7,326 nucleotides of DNA from Acidobacteriaceae bacterium. GTDB lineage: Bacteria > Acidobacteriota > Terriglobia > Terriglobales > Acidobacteriaceae. Below, piece after piece: positions 1-5,077 of this stretch. Every line of letters starts with the position of its first letter. Within the stretch, counting starts at the first letter, position 1. The position numbers were made by a program, and so were the translations under genes. The stretch is taken from contig WQYS01000111.1 in assembly GCA_009781125.1 (NCBI GenBank), positions 1 through 7,326 on the forward strand, in the 5' to 3' direction. The notes under the pieces were generated by a model. It did no database searches and had not been told where the DNA came from. It saw only the letters and a list, made by a program, of their open reading frames with translations.

Positions 1-1
1 T

Positions 2-331
2 CATCTTGAACGGCTCACCAGCTACGGCGTGAATTACCGCTCGTTTACAGAACAATATCTGGATTCGACCGGAATCTTTAAAGAGGCTGTGATTGGTATT
101 CTCGCGGCTGTGGCAAAACAGGAAAGGATTCGACTATCAGAGCGTGTGACCGCTGGCCTTGAGAGAGCGCGTAAAGAGGGGCGGATTGGTGGAAGGCCAA
201 AGGTTCAGGATCAGCCGGGATTGAGTCGCAAGCTCTTTAAATTGCGCGAGAAAGGCATGAGCATTCGTGCCATAGCGGGTGAGTTGGGCATCAGCACCAA
301 TACGGTTATGAAAATTCTGAGAGCGGATTAG
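2..331 (+). CDS. Serine site-specific recombinase, C-terminal part (5' end outside window)
   Basis: The frame is open from base 2, so the GTG at 29 is an internal Val rather than a start and the gene continues upstream of the window. The visible part begins HLERLTSYGVNYRSFTEQYL, typical of the end of the resolvase/invertase catalytic domain. The long helix that follows (IGILAAVAKQERIRLSERV, then TAGLERARKEGRIGGRPK) is the family's oligomerisation and DNA-contact helix with its basic arm. The last 35 residues (LREKGMSIRAIAGELGIS, then TNTVMKILR) form a helix-turn-helix as in Hin/Gin/Tn3-type resolvases. The catalytic serine region is not in the window. By family, the protein cuts and rejoins DNA at short paired sites, acting as a resolvase, invertase or small integrase. 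Its short C-terminus excludes the large serine integrases. It is the only mobility-type gene seen and supports reading the left side as accessory DNA. The family is certain; the role is not. Confidence 0.87.
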   Translation, partial: HLERLTSYGVNYRSFTEQYLDSTGIFKEAVIGILAAVAKQERIRLSERVTAGLERARKEGRIGGRPKVQDQPGLSRKLFKLREKGMSIRAIAGELGISTNTVMKILRAD

Positions 332-364
332 GTCATTGCGTCAGAGAATGTGTGAAAGAGGCTC

Positions 365-514
365 TTGAAGTCTGATTCTACGGTCTGCGTCTATCGGGAT
401 TTTGCACGGTATCCGAACGAAAGTTCATTTGAACTTTTTGACCTGCCGGATACAGATGCGGATTCCAGAGGACAATGGTTTCGATTAAGAAATAACCTTG
501 AGATGGTAAATTGA
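365..514 (+). CDS. Possible small ORF, 49 residues, unknown
   Basis: This is an open frame from a TTG at 365 to TGA at 512-514. It starts LKSDSTVCVYRDFARYPNES and continues to a rather natural-looking FELFDLPDTDADSRGQWFRL segment. An AAAGAGG lies only 3 bases before the TTG, which is closer than usual, and a stop sits at 353-355, so no better start exists. It fills most of the space between the recombinase and the next ORF, which begins 7 bases after it. I recognise no family. It could be a small gene, the remnant of a longer one, or chance. Confidence 0.22.
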   Translation: MKSDSTVCVYRDFARYPNESSFELFDLPDTDADSRGQWFRLRNNLEMVN

Positions 515-521
515 TAATTGC

Positions 522-716
522 GTGAAGTGCATAATCATACTGTCTTTATTGGCTTTTATGTGCATTGTCGAGGGCTATCCGTCGCTGTATGCCGTCACGG
601 ATAGGAACAGAAAAGCCGAGATTGCCGAGTCATTTGAAGAGTTCACTGATAACCTACGGAGCCGGTTCAGGATTGCCAGAACCCTTGATTTGACTGCACG
701 ATACGACCTTTGGTAA
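522..716 (+). CDS. Small hypothetical protein with signal-like N-terminus (possibly the 5' half of a frameshifted gene)
   Basis: This is a 64-residue ORF from a GTG start. Residues 1-18 (MKCIIILSLLAFMCIVEG) read as a signal peptide or membrane anchor: Lys2, a hydrophobic core, then a small residue. The rest is charged and helical (AEIAESFEEFTDNLRSRF at about residues 32-49). It ends at TAA 714-716, and a second open frame begins at TTG 710, overlapping by 7 bases in the -1 frame. The two products read smoothly into each other (LDLTARYDL, then VTSEAASEEVRAER), as expected if one secreted protein of about 145 residues had lost a base in the TTT run at 709-711. Translational coupling of two small genes is the alternative. 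I do not recognise the family, and I see no convincing ribosome-binding site. Confidence 0.42.
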   Translation: MKCIIILSLLAFMCIVEGYPSLYAVTDRNRKAEIAESFEEFTDNLRSRFRIARTLDLTARYDLW

Positions 717-958
717 CTTCTGAAGCTGCCTCTGAAGAGGTACGGGCAGAAAGGGATTTAAAGACAGTGGCATTGACACAGACGACGGCAACAGGGGTCA
801 CGGTGGATGAGTTCTTAGCGTCCCTGAGCATAGAGGAATCGCTAGACCTCATTGAGAAAGTTCTGATTCTCAAAGGACGGATGGAACGAGCTTTCTCTAC
901 GGGAAGCATTGACGGCAATTCAGCACAAGACTGTAAAGGATCGCGCCAACACGCATAG
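710..958 (+). CDS. Small hypothetical acidic protein (possibly the 3' half of the gene starting at 522)
   Basis: This is an 82-residue ORF. The frame is open from 689, and TTG 710 is the first usable start. The composition is acidic and helix-forming: SEAASEEVRAERDLKT, then VTVDEFLASLSIEESLDLIEKVLILKGRMERAF at about residues 31-62. There is no membrane segment or cysteine motif; the single Cys is in the last nine residues. It lacks a ribosome-binding site of its own, so it is either translated by coupling with the upstream ORF, which it overlaps by 7 bases, or is the continuation of that ORF after a frameshift. A hairpin terminator candidate follows about 25 bases after its stop. No known family is recognised. 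Confidence 0.42.
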   Translation: MVTSEAASEEVRAERDLKTVALTQTTATGVTVDEFLASLSIEESLDLIEKVLILKGRMERAFSTGSIDGNSAQDCKGSRQHA

Positions 959-961
959 CGA

Positions 962-976
962 GTTTACAGCGTAAAC
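962..976. repeat. Short perfect palindrome, GTTTAC-agc-GTAAAC
   Basis: Six-base perfect arms (962-967 and 971-976) flank three bases. It lies just beyond the stop at 958 and immediately before the terminator-like hairpin. It could be the first of two tandem stems at the transcript end, or a protein-binding site. The arms are short enough to be chance. Confidence 0.3.
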
Positions 977-978
977 GT

Positions 979-1010
979 GAAAGGGCGGGTCTTTAGGACT
1001 CGCCCGTTTC
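979..1010. terminator. Probable bidirectional rho-independent terminator
   Basis: GGGCGGGTC (983-991) pairs with GACTCGCCC (997-1005), nine pairs including one G-T, around the five-base loop TTTAG. With G1006 bulged, GAAA (979-982) and TTTC (1007-1010) extend the stem. The hairpin lies between convergent transcription units ending at 958 (plus) and 1032 (minus). Plus-strand readout ends in GTTTCATTT and minus-strand readout in CTTTCACGTTT, both only moderately T-rich. Position and stem strength favour a shared terminator. Confidence 0.6.
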
Positions 1011-1031
1011 ATTTCAGTATTGACCGACACT

Positions 1032-2345
1032 TTACTGATCGGCCCCGTTACGAATTCGGTTGTAACGGGCTTGTTGCTTTAGAAACTGACATTCTGCCCA
1101 TTTAAGACAGCCCTCTCCACCAAGCACATCCTGTATTACAACGTTCGCCGTATATGAGTCTCCCGTAGCCCTCAGATGATTAATAGCAAGCATGAGATCG
1201 CCATTAGCTTGACCTAACGCGGTTTCCCACTTAGTCAATGCGTCCGGTATCATCGGGTCTTTCCTAATCGCTCCTATTAAATCCGGTTTATGACAGCTAT
1301 TTGCATCCTCTACAGTTATCCCACACTCATCTAATTCGTTTCTAGCTTTCGTTTCTGCGCTCGTTCCTGTATTCGTTCCTTGCCCTGCACTCTGAGCTTG
1401 AGAATTTTGGGAAGTGCCTTCATTTTTGGCCTGTAATCTCTCAAGGTTGGCTTGTGCGTCTTCATCCCCTTGATCGGCTGCTTTGCTATACCAGATCGCC
1501 GCCGTAGCATTGTTTTTCAGAACGCCTTCTCCGTTTTCATACATTACTCCAAGGTTATTCTGTGCGCGGTCAAATCCTTGTTCAGCAGCTTTGCGAGTCC
1601 ATATCACAGCTTGCTCATAATCTTTGGGAACACCTTGGCCTTCAGAATACGAGTATCCAAGGCTGGTCTGTGCCCGTGCATCTCCTTGATCGGCAGCTTT
1701 GCGATACCAAACCACCGCTTGCTCAAAATCTTTTGGAACGCCTTTGCCTTTGGAATACATATCCCCAAGAGCAAACTGCGCCTCAGCATTTCCTTGATCG
1801 GCAACCTTACGAAACCAAATCGCAGCCTCAGAGTAGTCTTTCGGAACCCCATGCCCGAAGAAATAATTATCCCCAAGGATTTTCTGTGCTTGTGCATATC
1901 CTTGTTCAGCAGCCTTACGATACCAGATCATGGCCTGTGCTGAATCTCGGGGAACGCCTTGACCACTGTCATACATAGTTCCAAGGTTGTACTGCGCAAC
2001 CGCAATTCCTTGATCGGCAGATTTACGGAACCAATACAGAGCTTGCTGATAATCTTTCGATACGCCTTCGCCGTTGGAATACGCTACACCGAGATTGTTC
2101 TGCGCTTTCGCATGTCCTTGTTCAGCACCTTTACGAGTCCAATAGACCGCTTTCGCAGAATCTTTGGGAACGCCATCCCCGCTGGAATACATTTTTCCGA
2201 GCTTCCACTGAGCCTCTGCATCACCGTTGGTAGCCCGTGCTTTTAGCGTGGCAATATCAGACTTGGATTGAGATAGAGCTGCATAATCACAGAATAGGAA
2301 CAAACTACCACAGAGCAATAGAGCGTAAACCGTTGTTTTTCTCAT
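1032..2345 (-). CDS. Secreted Sel1-repeat (TPR-like) protein
   Basis: This is a 437-residue protein with four parts. Residues 1-25 form a signal peptide (KTTVYALLLCGSLFLFC, cleavage likely after AALS). Residues 36-310 hold eight Sel1-like repeats at an exact 36-residue period, with the conserved Gly at 41, 77, 113, 149, 185, 221, 257 and 293; the pattern is AAEQGxAxAQxxLGxMYxxGxGVPKDxxQAxxWxRK, and the eighth copy is truncated. Residues 311-333 are a Ser/Gln/Gly/Thr-rich linker. Residues 334-437 are a C-terminal domain I do not recognise, with cysteines 341, 351, 413 and 419 that could form two disulfides. Sel1 arrays make superhelical protein-binding scaffolds; what this one binds cannot be told. 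Cys19 is preceded by LFLF, which does not fit a lipobox, so a soluble exported protein is likelier than a lipoprotein. The ATG has AAGGA about 10 bases upstream. It follows the DUF3761-like gene by 14 bases and is probably cotranscribed with it. Confidence 0.92.
   Translation of the reverse strand: MRKTTVYALLLCGSLFLFCDYAALSQSKSDIATLKARATNGDAEAQWKLGKMYSSGDGVPKDSAKAVYWTRKGAEQGHAKAQNNLGVAYSNGEGVSKDYQQALYWFRKSADQGIAVAQYNLGTMYDSGQGVPRDSAQAMIWYRKAAEQGYAQAQKILGDNYFFGHGVPKDYSEAAIWFRKVADQGNAEAQFALGDMYSKGKGVPKDFEQAVVWYRKAADQGDARAQTSLGYSYSEGQGVPKDYEQAVIWTRKAAEQGFDRAQNNLGVMYENGEGVLKNNATAAIWYSKAADQGDEDAQANLERLQAKNEGTSQNSQAQSAGQGTNTGTSAETKARNELDECGITVEDANSCHKPDLIGAIRKDPMIPDALTKWETALGQANGDLMLAINHLRATGDSYTANVVIQDVLGGEGCLKWAECQFLKQQARYNRIRNGADQ
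1416..2240 (-). repeat. Tandem 108-base coding repeat (Sel1 array)
   Basis: DNA encoding the eight 36-residue repeats recurs every 108 bases. The phrases CCTTGATCGGC or CCTTGTTCAGC (plus-strand reading) mark the start of successive units. Repeats differ at many bases, so this is old duplication rather than a recent slippage array. The antisense strand is open over long stretches only because of this periodicity. Confidence 0.8.
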
Positions 2346-2359
2346 TGCGATTTTTCCTT

Positions 2360-2878
2360 TCAGAATTTCCCGCCGTGGTAGCTACATGCGCCGGAACGAT
2401 TGCCAGACCTGCTCATGCTTCCGTCACCGCATAGGGTTGGCATCCGCAGCTTAGGTGTGCGTATGTATGATCTTGGTGCGCGAATCCGTGGCGTGCTGAT
2501 ACGTGGGGCACGATAGCGATACGTGTATGTTCGGGGTCGTGGCGTGTAGGTTCTGCTACTAGACGCAAAGACGGGCAGACACAGGATAACGGCAAAGAAC
2601 GCAACAGACAGCGTTTTCGTAATGGTGATCTTGTCGTTGCACGAATGATGTATGAAAGCAAGAAGAGCTTTTGCGGCCCCGACAATGGTTATACCGTCGT
2701 TTTCCATTGGCTCAGATGCAACCCGCTCTAACGTGCCCTTGACTTTCATCTCTGCGTTGTCTATCCAATGACCCAAGCCGGGAATTTTCGGCTCGTTCAT
2801 GCTCGTAAAATCATTGAGCGCAGCTACCAGCTTTTCCAATCCATCAATACTCTGACGTTGCATGTAACCGTCTGACAT
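2360..2878 (-). CDS. Membrane-anchored protein with DUF3761-like C-terminus
   Basis: This is a 172-residue protein. Residues 1-85 are a soluble, partly helical N-terminal segment (IDGLEKLVAALNDF, later AKALLAFIHHSC). Residues 89-106 are a hydrophobic stretch (TLSVAFFAVILCLPVFA) that would act as a signal anchor. Residues 107-146 are a basic low-complexity linker of Tyr/Arg/Pro/Thr with repeated TPR, IRAPR and YRAPR. The end, LCGDGSMSRSGNRSGACSYHGG (148-170), resembles from memory the C-[DG]-S-S-GxCSxHGG tail of DUF3761 proteins, with Cys150 and Cys165 as a probable disulfide. Orientation would be N-terminus inside, basic linker and tail outside. GAGG lies 4 bases before the ATG. An odd point: the hydrophobic segment with Lys88 looks like an ordinary signal peptide (TKTLSVAFFAVILCLPVFASSS), so the first 85 residues may be a later addition or the true start may be internal, although no ATG, GTG or TTG lies right there. 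The Sel1 gene follows in the same direction. Confidence 0.72.
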   Translation of the reverse strand: MSDGYMQRQSIDGLEKLVAALNDFTSMNEPKIPGLGHWIDNAEMKVKGTLERVASEPMENDGITIVGAAKALLAFIHHSCNDKITITKTLSVAFFAVILCLPVFASSSRTYTPRPRTYTYRYRAPRISTPRIRAPRSYIRTPKLRMPTLCGDGSMSRSGNRSGACSYHGGKF

Positions 2879-2908
2879 ACGACCTCGTTCTCCGCTCGTT
2901 CAGTTCAA

Positions 2909-2924
2909 ACCGGCCCTATCCGGT
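2909..2924. promoter_or_regulatory. Inverted repeat ACCGG-n6-CCGGT in a divergent control region
   Basis: Perfect five-base arms (2909-2913 and 2920-2924) flank CCCTAT. It sits between the divergent starts at 2878 (minus) and 3034 (plus), 31 bases upstream of the minus-strand gene, where an operator would be expected. The nearby small RHH-like protein is an obvious but unproven candidate ligand. Confidence 0.3.
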
Positions 2925-2961
2925 AGCCTTGCACCAGCACCACGGCAGGCCATGACTGAGA

Positions 2962-2989
2962 TTGATACTAATGATTCAAATAGTAGCAT
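2962..2989 (+). promoter_or_regulatory. Candidate sigma-70 promoter for the small RHH-like gene
   Basis: TTGATA (2962-2967, five of six consensus bases), a 16-base AT-rich spacer and TAGCAT (2984-2989, four of six) would start transcription near 2996, leaving a leader of about 38 bases before ATG 3034. This also argues against translation starting at the TTG of 2962, which would lie inside the -35 box. Confidence 0.38.
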
Positions 2990-3033
2990 TAATAACGTTG
3001 CTCTCTTCGTGTAGCAAAAGCACGATAGGGGTA

Positions 3034-3231
3034 ATGAAACCAAAAGAGAACGGAAAGCGAGAACTTCAAATCAACGTCCGTCTAAGCGAAGAGGACAACA
3101 GACTGATTCAGAGGGCGGCTGCGAGTCTGTGGCCTAATGCCGTAATCACAAAGTCTGGAACTGTACTCGGATTAGCTTTGATCGCCGCTAAGGATGTGCT
3201 CAAGAGGAAACCGTCTAAACCGTCAAAGTAA
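3034..3231 (+). CDS. Small ribbon-helix-helix-like protein
   Basis: This is a 65-residue basic protein. A beta-strand-like segment (RELQINVRL, about residues 9-17) precedes helix A (SEEDNRLIQRAAASL, 18-32), a loop (WPNAVITKS, 33-41), helix B (GTVLGLALIAAKDVLKR, 42-58) and a Lys/Pro/Ser tail. This order and spacing fit MetJ/Arc-type RHH DNA-binding proteins such as antitoxins, plasmid copy or partition regulators and mobilisation accessory proteins. ATG 3034 was chosen because the DNA-binding fold starts just after it; the only possible ribosome-binding site, AGGGG, is unusually close (2 bases). The frame extends upstream to TTG 2962, giving a hydrophobic leader ending LLSSCSKS that imitates a lipoprotein signal, but an exported RHH protein makes no sense. 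No toxin-like partner gene follows. Confidence 0.6.
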   Translation: MKPKENGKRELQINVRLSEEDNRLIQRAAASLWPNAVITKSGTVLGLALIAAKDVLKRKPSKPSK

Positions 3232-3347
3232 GGCACGGACGTTACTGCATGGGGTTAGGCGATACAGCGTTACTCTTTTGATTTAAGGGCGGGGATTCCG
3301 GCTCAGGCAAATCGTTCAAGGATTCGTTTTAAAGCGTCCGTAGGGAT

Positions 3348-3431
3348 TCAGACCGAGCAGGGGATGCCGAAAAGGTCAGAAGCCGCTCACAACCGAAGCT
3401 AGGTGGCAAGAATCGGCATTCGAGAATCTGA
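3348..3431. repeat. Nested inverted repeats, possible structured RNA or site
   Basis: The outer arms TCAGA (3348-3352) and TCTGA (3427-3431) enclose the inner arms ATGCCGA (3364-3370) and TCGGCAT (3413-3419), which flank 42 bases. All paired arms are perfect but short. The arrangement could fold as an RNA with two internal loops. It may be coincidental. Confidence 0.22.
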
Positions 3432-3480
3432 GAACATGGGGATAGTCGCTTAACTCCTTCATTACCAGTTATTTAGAATA

Positions 3481-3660
3481 GATAAAGTGTGTATATAAGG
3501 CGATTAACCTAAGATACTGCATATAGGATATAAACCATTATTAATAAATAACTTGTCTATTAAATTAAGACATTAATTTAACTGTATAGAGGTTATATAC
3601 ATTATATGGGGTTATTATTGTTAATATAACTATATGATAATAAATATGTTAATAGTAGTT
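3481..3660. other. Very AT-rich non-coding core
   Basis: I count 39 G or C in 180 bases (about 22%), against 44 of 60 in a sample of galT (4021-4080). The segment is full of TTAATA, TATAT and ATAATAAATA words and includes GTTATAT (3592-3598) facing ATATAAC (3624-3630). No iteron array or DnaA-box series (TTATNCACA) is evident, so a replication origin is not supported. A promoter-rich or xenogeneic-silencer-bound segment, or an island end, is compatible. Confidence 0.55.
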
Positions 3661-3766
3661 AAGCAGTATAGATTTTTGTGTGAGTTTGGATGTTAATCTG
3701 GGGTATACAATCCGCGTTTCTACAGGGGATTTGCCGTCTGAGCCGGTATCGGAATGCTGGTTTAGG

Positions 3767-3808
3767 TCAAAATCTCTTATATTTTGAGACTTTCCTAAGT
3801 CTTTAGGA
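3767..3808. repeat. Cluster of three overlapping palindromes
   Basis: TCAAAAT (3767-3773) pairs with ATTTTGA (3781-3787) across 7 bases; AGACTT (3787-3792) pairs with AAGTCT (3797-3802) across 4; TCCTAA (3793-3798) pairs with TTAGGA (3803-3808) across 4. The last two stems share bases and cannot form together. Such clusters occur in recombination sites and in switching RNA structures. Nothing here decides which. Confidence 0.35.
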
Positions 3809-3889
3809 TTGAATGACATTCCTCATAAAGCGAGTTGGCTTGGCGTATGATTCGAGCTAGAGCGTTCAAACGGTCAACACTCGGTTGCT

Positions 3890-3920
3890 CCGTACATGGC
3901 GGCTTCATCGCCATGTGCGG
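3890..3920. repeat. 12-bp-stem hairpin related to the adjacent gal terminator hairpin
   Basis: CCGTACATGGCG (3890-3901) pairs with CGCCATGTGCGG (3909-3920) with one T-G pair around the loop GCTTCAT; C3888-T3889 and A3922-G3923 can add two pairs past a bulged G. The left arm matches that of the next hairpin at 10 of 12 positions (CCATACATGACG), so the two are probably copies of one REP-like family. There is no T-run on either side, so it is not a typical terminator by itself. Confidence 0.6.
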
Positions 3921-3945
3921 GAGGGATGTTTATGTGGCAAGAAAT

Positions 3946-3982
3946 CCCATACATGACGCGATAAAACTGCGTCATGTATGGG
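3946..3982 (-). terminator. Terminator hairpin of the galKT operon, REP-like
   Basis: A perfect 14-base inverted repeat, CCCATACATGACGC (3946-3959) and GCGTCATGTATGGG (3969-3982), with a nine-base loop, begins 18 bases past the galT stop. Read on the minus strand, the stem is followed by ATTTCTTGCC, a weak T-rich tail. Extending to 3989 it contains ATGGGGCACCCG, repeated exactly at 6632-6643, so the terminator seems to be made from, or to be, a dispersed repeat. Confidence 0.7.
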
Positions 3983-4000
3983 GCACCCGTATCCATCGAC

Positions 4001-5059
4001 TCAGATTCTGTTGCCAGCATAGGCGGCGCGGGCGATCGCCTGACGCAACGTCTGGGCGGCCATCTCCGGCGTGATGTCGCGCTGCGGCGATCCCAGCAGC
4101 TCAAAGCCAACCATGAACTTGCGAATCGTCGCCGAACGCAGCAGCGGCGGAAAGAAGTGCGCGTGCAGATGCCACTCCGGATGCTCCTGGCCGTCGAACG
4201 GAGCCGGATGGAAGCCCATCGAGTACGGAAACGGCGCGTCGAAGACACAGTTATAACCAGAGGTCACGGACTTTAGAATCTCCGCCAGCCCCATGCGCTC
4301 AGCCTCGTTCAGGTCGGCGAGCCTCGCAGCTCTGCGGCGAGGCAGGATCATCACCTCGAACGGCCACACCGCCCAGAAGGGAACCAGAGCCACCCATGTC
4401 GGGTTCTCTGCGATAATGCGCTCCTGCTGCTGCAGCTCCAGCTCCAGATACGACCCGAGCAGCGGCTTGCCGTTAGCCTTTAGATACTCCTGCTGCGCGG
4501 CAAGCTCCAGTTGCGGCTCGTCGGGAATGTGCTCGGTCGACCAGATCTGCCCATGCGGATGCGGATTGCTGGCACCCATCATGGCTCCGCGATTCTCGAA
4601 TATCTGCACGTACTGAATCTCAGGCCGCGCGCCGATCTCGGTCTCCTGCGCGGCCCACATATCGACGACCCGGCGAATGGCGGGCGTCTCCATGGTTGCC
4701 AGCGTCAGGTCGTGACGGGGATCGAAGCACAACACGCGGCAGAGTCCGCGCTCGCTTTCGGCTCGCAGCAGACCGGCTCCCTGGGGGTCCATGGTGGCCG
4801 ACTCGACCTCGGGCTTGAGCGCGGCGAAGTCGTTCTCGAAGACGTAGGTGCCAGTGTAAGCAGGCGTCTGAGCGCCACCGGCGCGCTTGTTGCCGGGGCA
4901 TAGATAGCACTCCGGATCGTAGGTAACCGCCTGCGCGGTTACCTTGGATTCGGTCTGTCCCTGCCACGGACGCTGCGTACGATGCGGTGAAACCAGAACC
5001 CAACTGCGCCGGAGGGCATTCCACCGGCGATGCGGGGCCTGTAAGAAAATAGAGTCCAT
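4001..5059 (-). CDS. galT: Galactose-1-phosphate uridylyltransferase
   Basis: This cytoplasmic enzyme of the Leloir pathway (EC 2.7.7.12) exchanges UMP between UDP-glucose and galactose 1-phosphate through a covalent histidine intermediate. The length of 352 residues is close to that of E. coli GalT. Visible motifs are the zinc-site cysteines in CYLCPGNKR (Cys51, Cys54), a likely third zinc ligand His116 (DPRHDLTL), and the active site ENRGAMMGASNPHPHGQ, with His167 as the zinc-site histidine and His169 as the nucleophile. The second metal region has GFHPAP (His284) and HLHAHFFPPLLRSATIRKFM (His297, His299). The C-terminal GFELLGSPQRDITPEMAAQ also matches the family. Every expected key residue is present, so it should be active. 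The ATG is preceded by AGGAAAG at a slightly long spacing; galK ends 18 bases upstream, so the two are cotranscribed. The hairpin at 3946-3982 ends the unit. Confidence 0.97.
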   Translation of the reverse strand: MDSIFLQAPHRRWNALRRSWVLVSPHRTQRPWQGQTESKVTAQAVTYDPECYLCPGNKRAGGAQTPAYTGTYVFENDFAALKPEVESATMDPQGAGLLRAESERGLCRVLCFDPRHDLTLATMETPAIRRVVDMWAAQETEIGARPEIQYVQIFENRGAMMGASNPHPHGQIWSTEHIPDEPQLELAAQQEYLKANGKPLLGSYLELELQQQERIIAENPTWVALVPFWAVWPFEVMILPRRRAARLADLNEAERMGLAEILKSVTSGYNCVFDAPFPYSMGFHPAPFDGQEHPEWHLHAHFFPPLLRSATIRKFMVGFELLGSPQRDITPEMAAQTLRQAIARAAYAGNRI

Positions 5060-5077
5060 TGCGATGATCTTTCCTGG

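Larger units (their letters stand above)
3232..3889. other. 658-base stretch without a recognisable gene
   Basis: No ORF with a plausible start and protein-like content is visible on either strand. The first 230 bases have mixed composition with a nested inverted repeat at 3348-3431. The middle is very AT-rich. From about 3,690 the GC rises again, and a cluster of palindromes lies at 3767-3808. No tRNA or rRNA pattern is seen. Likely roles are island-end or recombination-site DNA, or an untranslated RNA. Confidence 0.5.

Noticed and set aside
700..716. Programmed -1 ribosomal frameshift joining the two small ORFs
   Set aside because: No X XXY YYZ heptamer in the zero frame and no clear downstream pseudoknot; a simple indel or coupling explains it better.
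667..918. Minus-strand 83-codon frame opposite the small ORFs
   Set aside because: No ribosome-binding site; the composition (Ser/Arg/Thr-rich) looks antisense, and the plus-strand frames are better supported.
1452..2246. Several long plus-strand frames opposite the Sel1 gene
   Set aside because: They mirror the 108-base coding repeat and show only antisense periodicity.
2962..3033. Lipoprotein-like N-terminal extension (ending LLSSC) of the RHH-like protein
   Set aside because: The TTG start coincides with a good -35 box, there is no ribosome-binding site, and an exported RHH DNA-binding protein is implausible.
3481..3660. Plasmid-type replication origin or CRISPR leader
   Set aside because: No iterons, no DnaA-box series, no regularly spaced repeats and no replication or cas gene in the window.
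3885..3925. Resemblance of the hairpin to group II intron domain V
   Set aside because: The stem is a continuous 12 pairs without the two-base bulge, the loop is GCTTCAT rather than GNRA, and no intron-encoded reverse transcriptase is present.
3403..3943. Direct repeat GTGGCAAGAA at 3403-3412 and 3934-3943 as island attachment sites
   Set aside because: A ten-base match is expected several times by chance in a window of this size, and the surrounding bases do not agree.
3874..4248. Open frames on both strands across the galT 3' end
   Set aside because: They overlap a certain galT gene and hairpin repeats, are very Arg-rich and show no protein family pattern.
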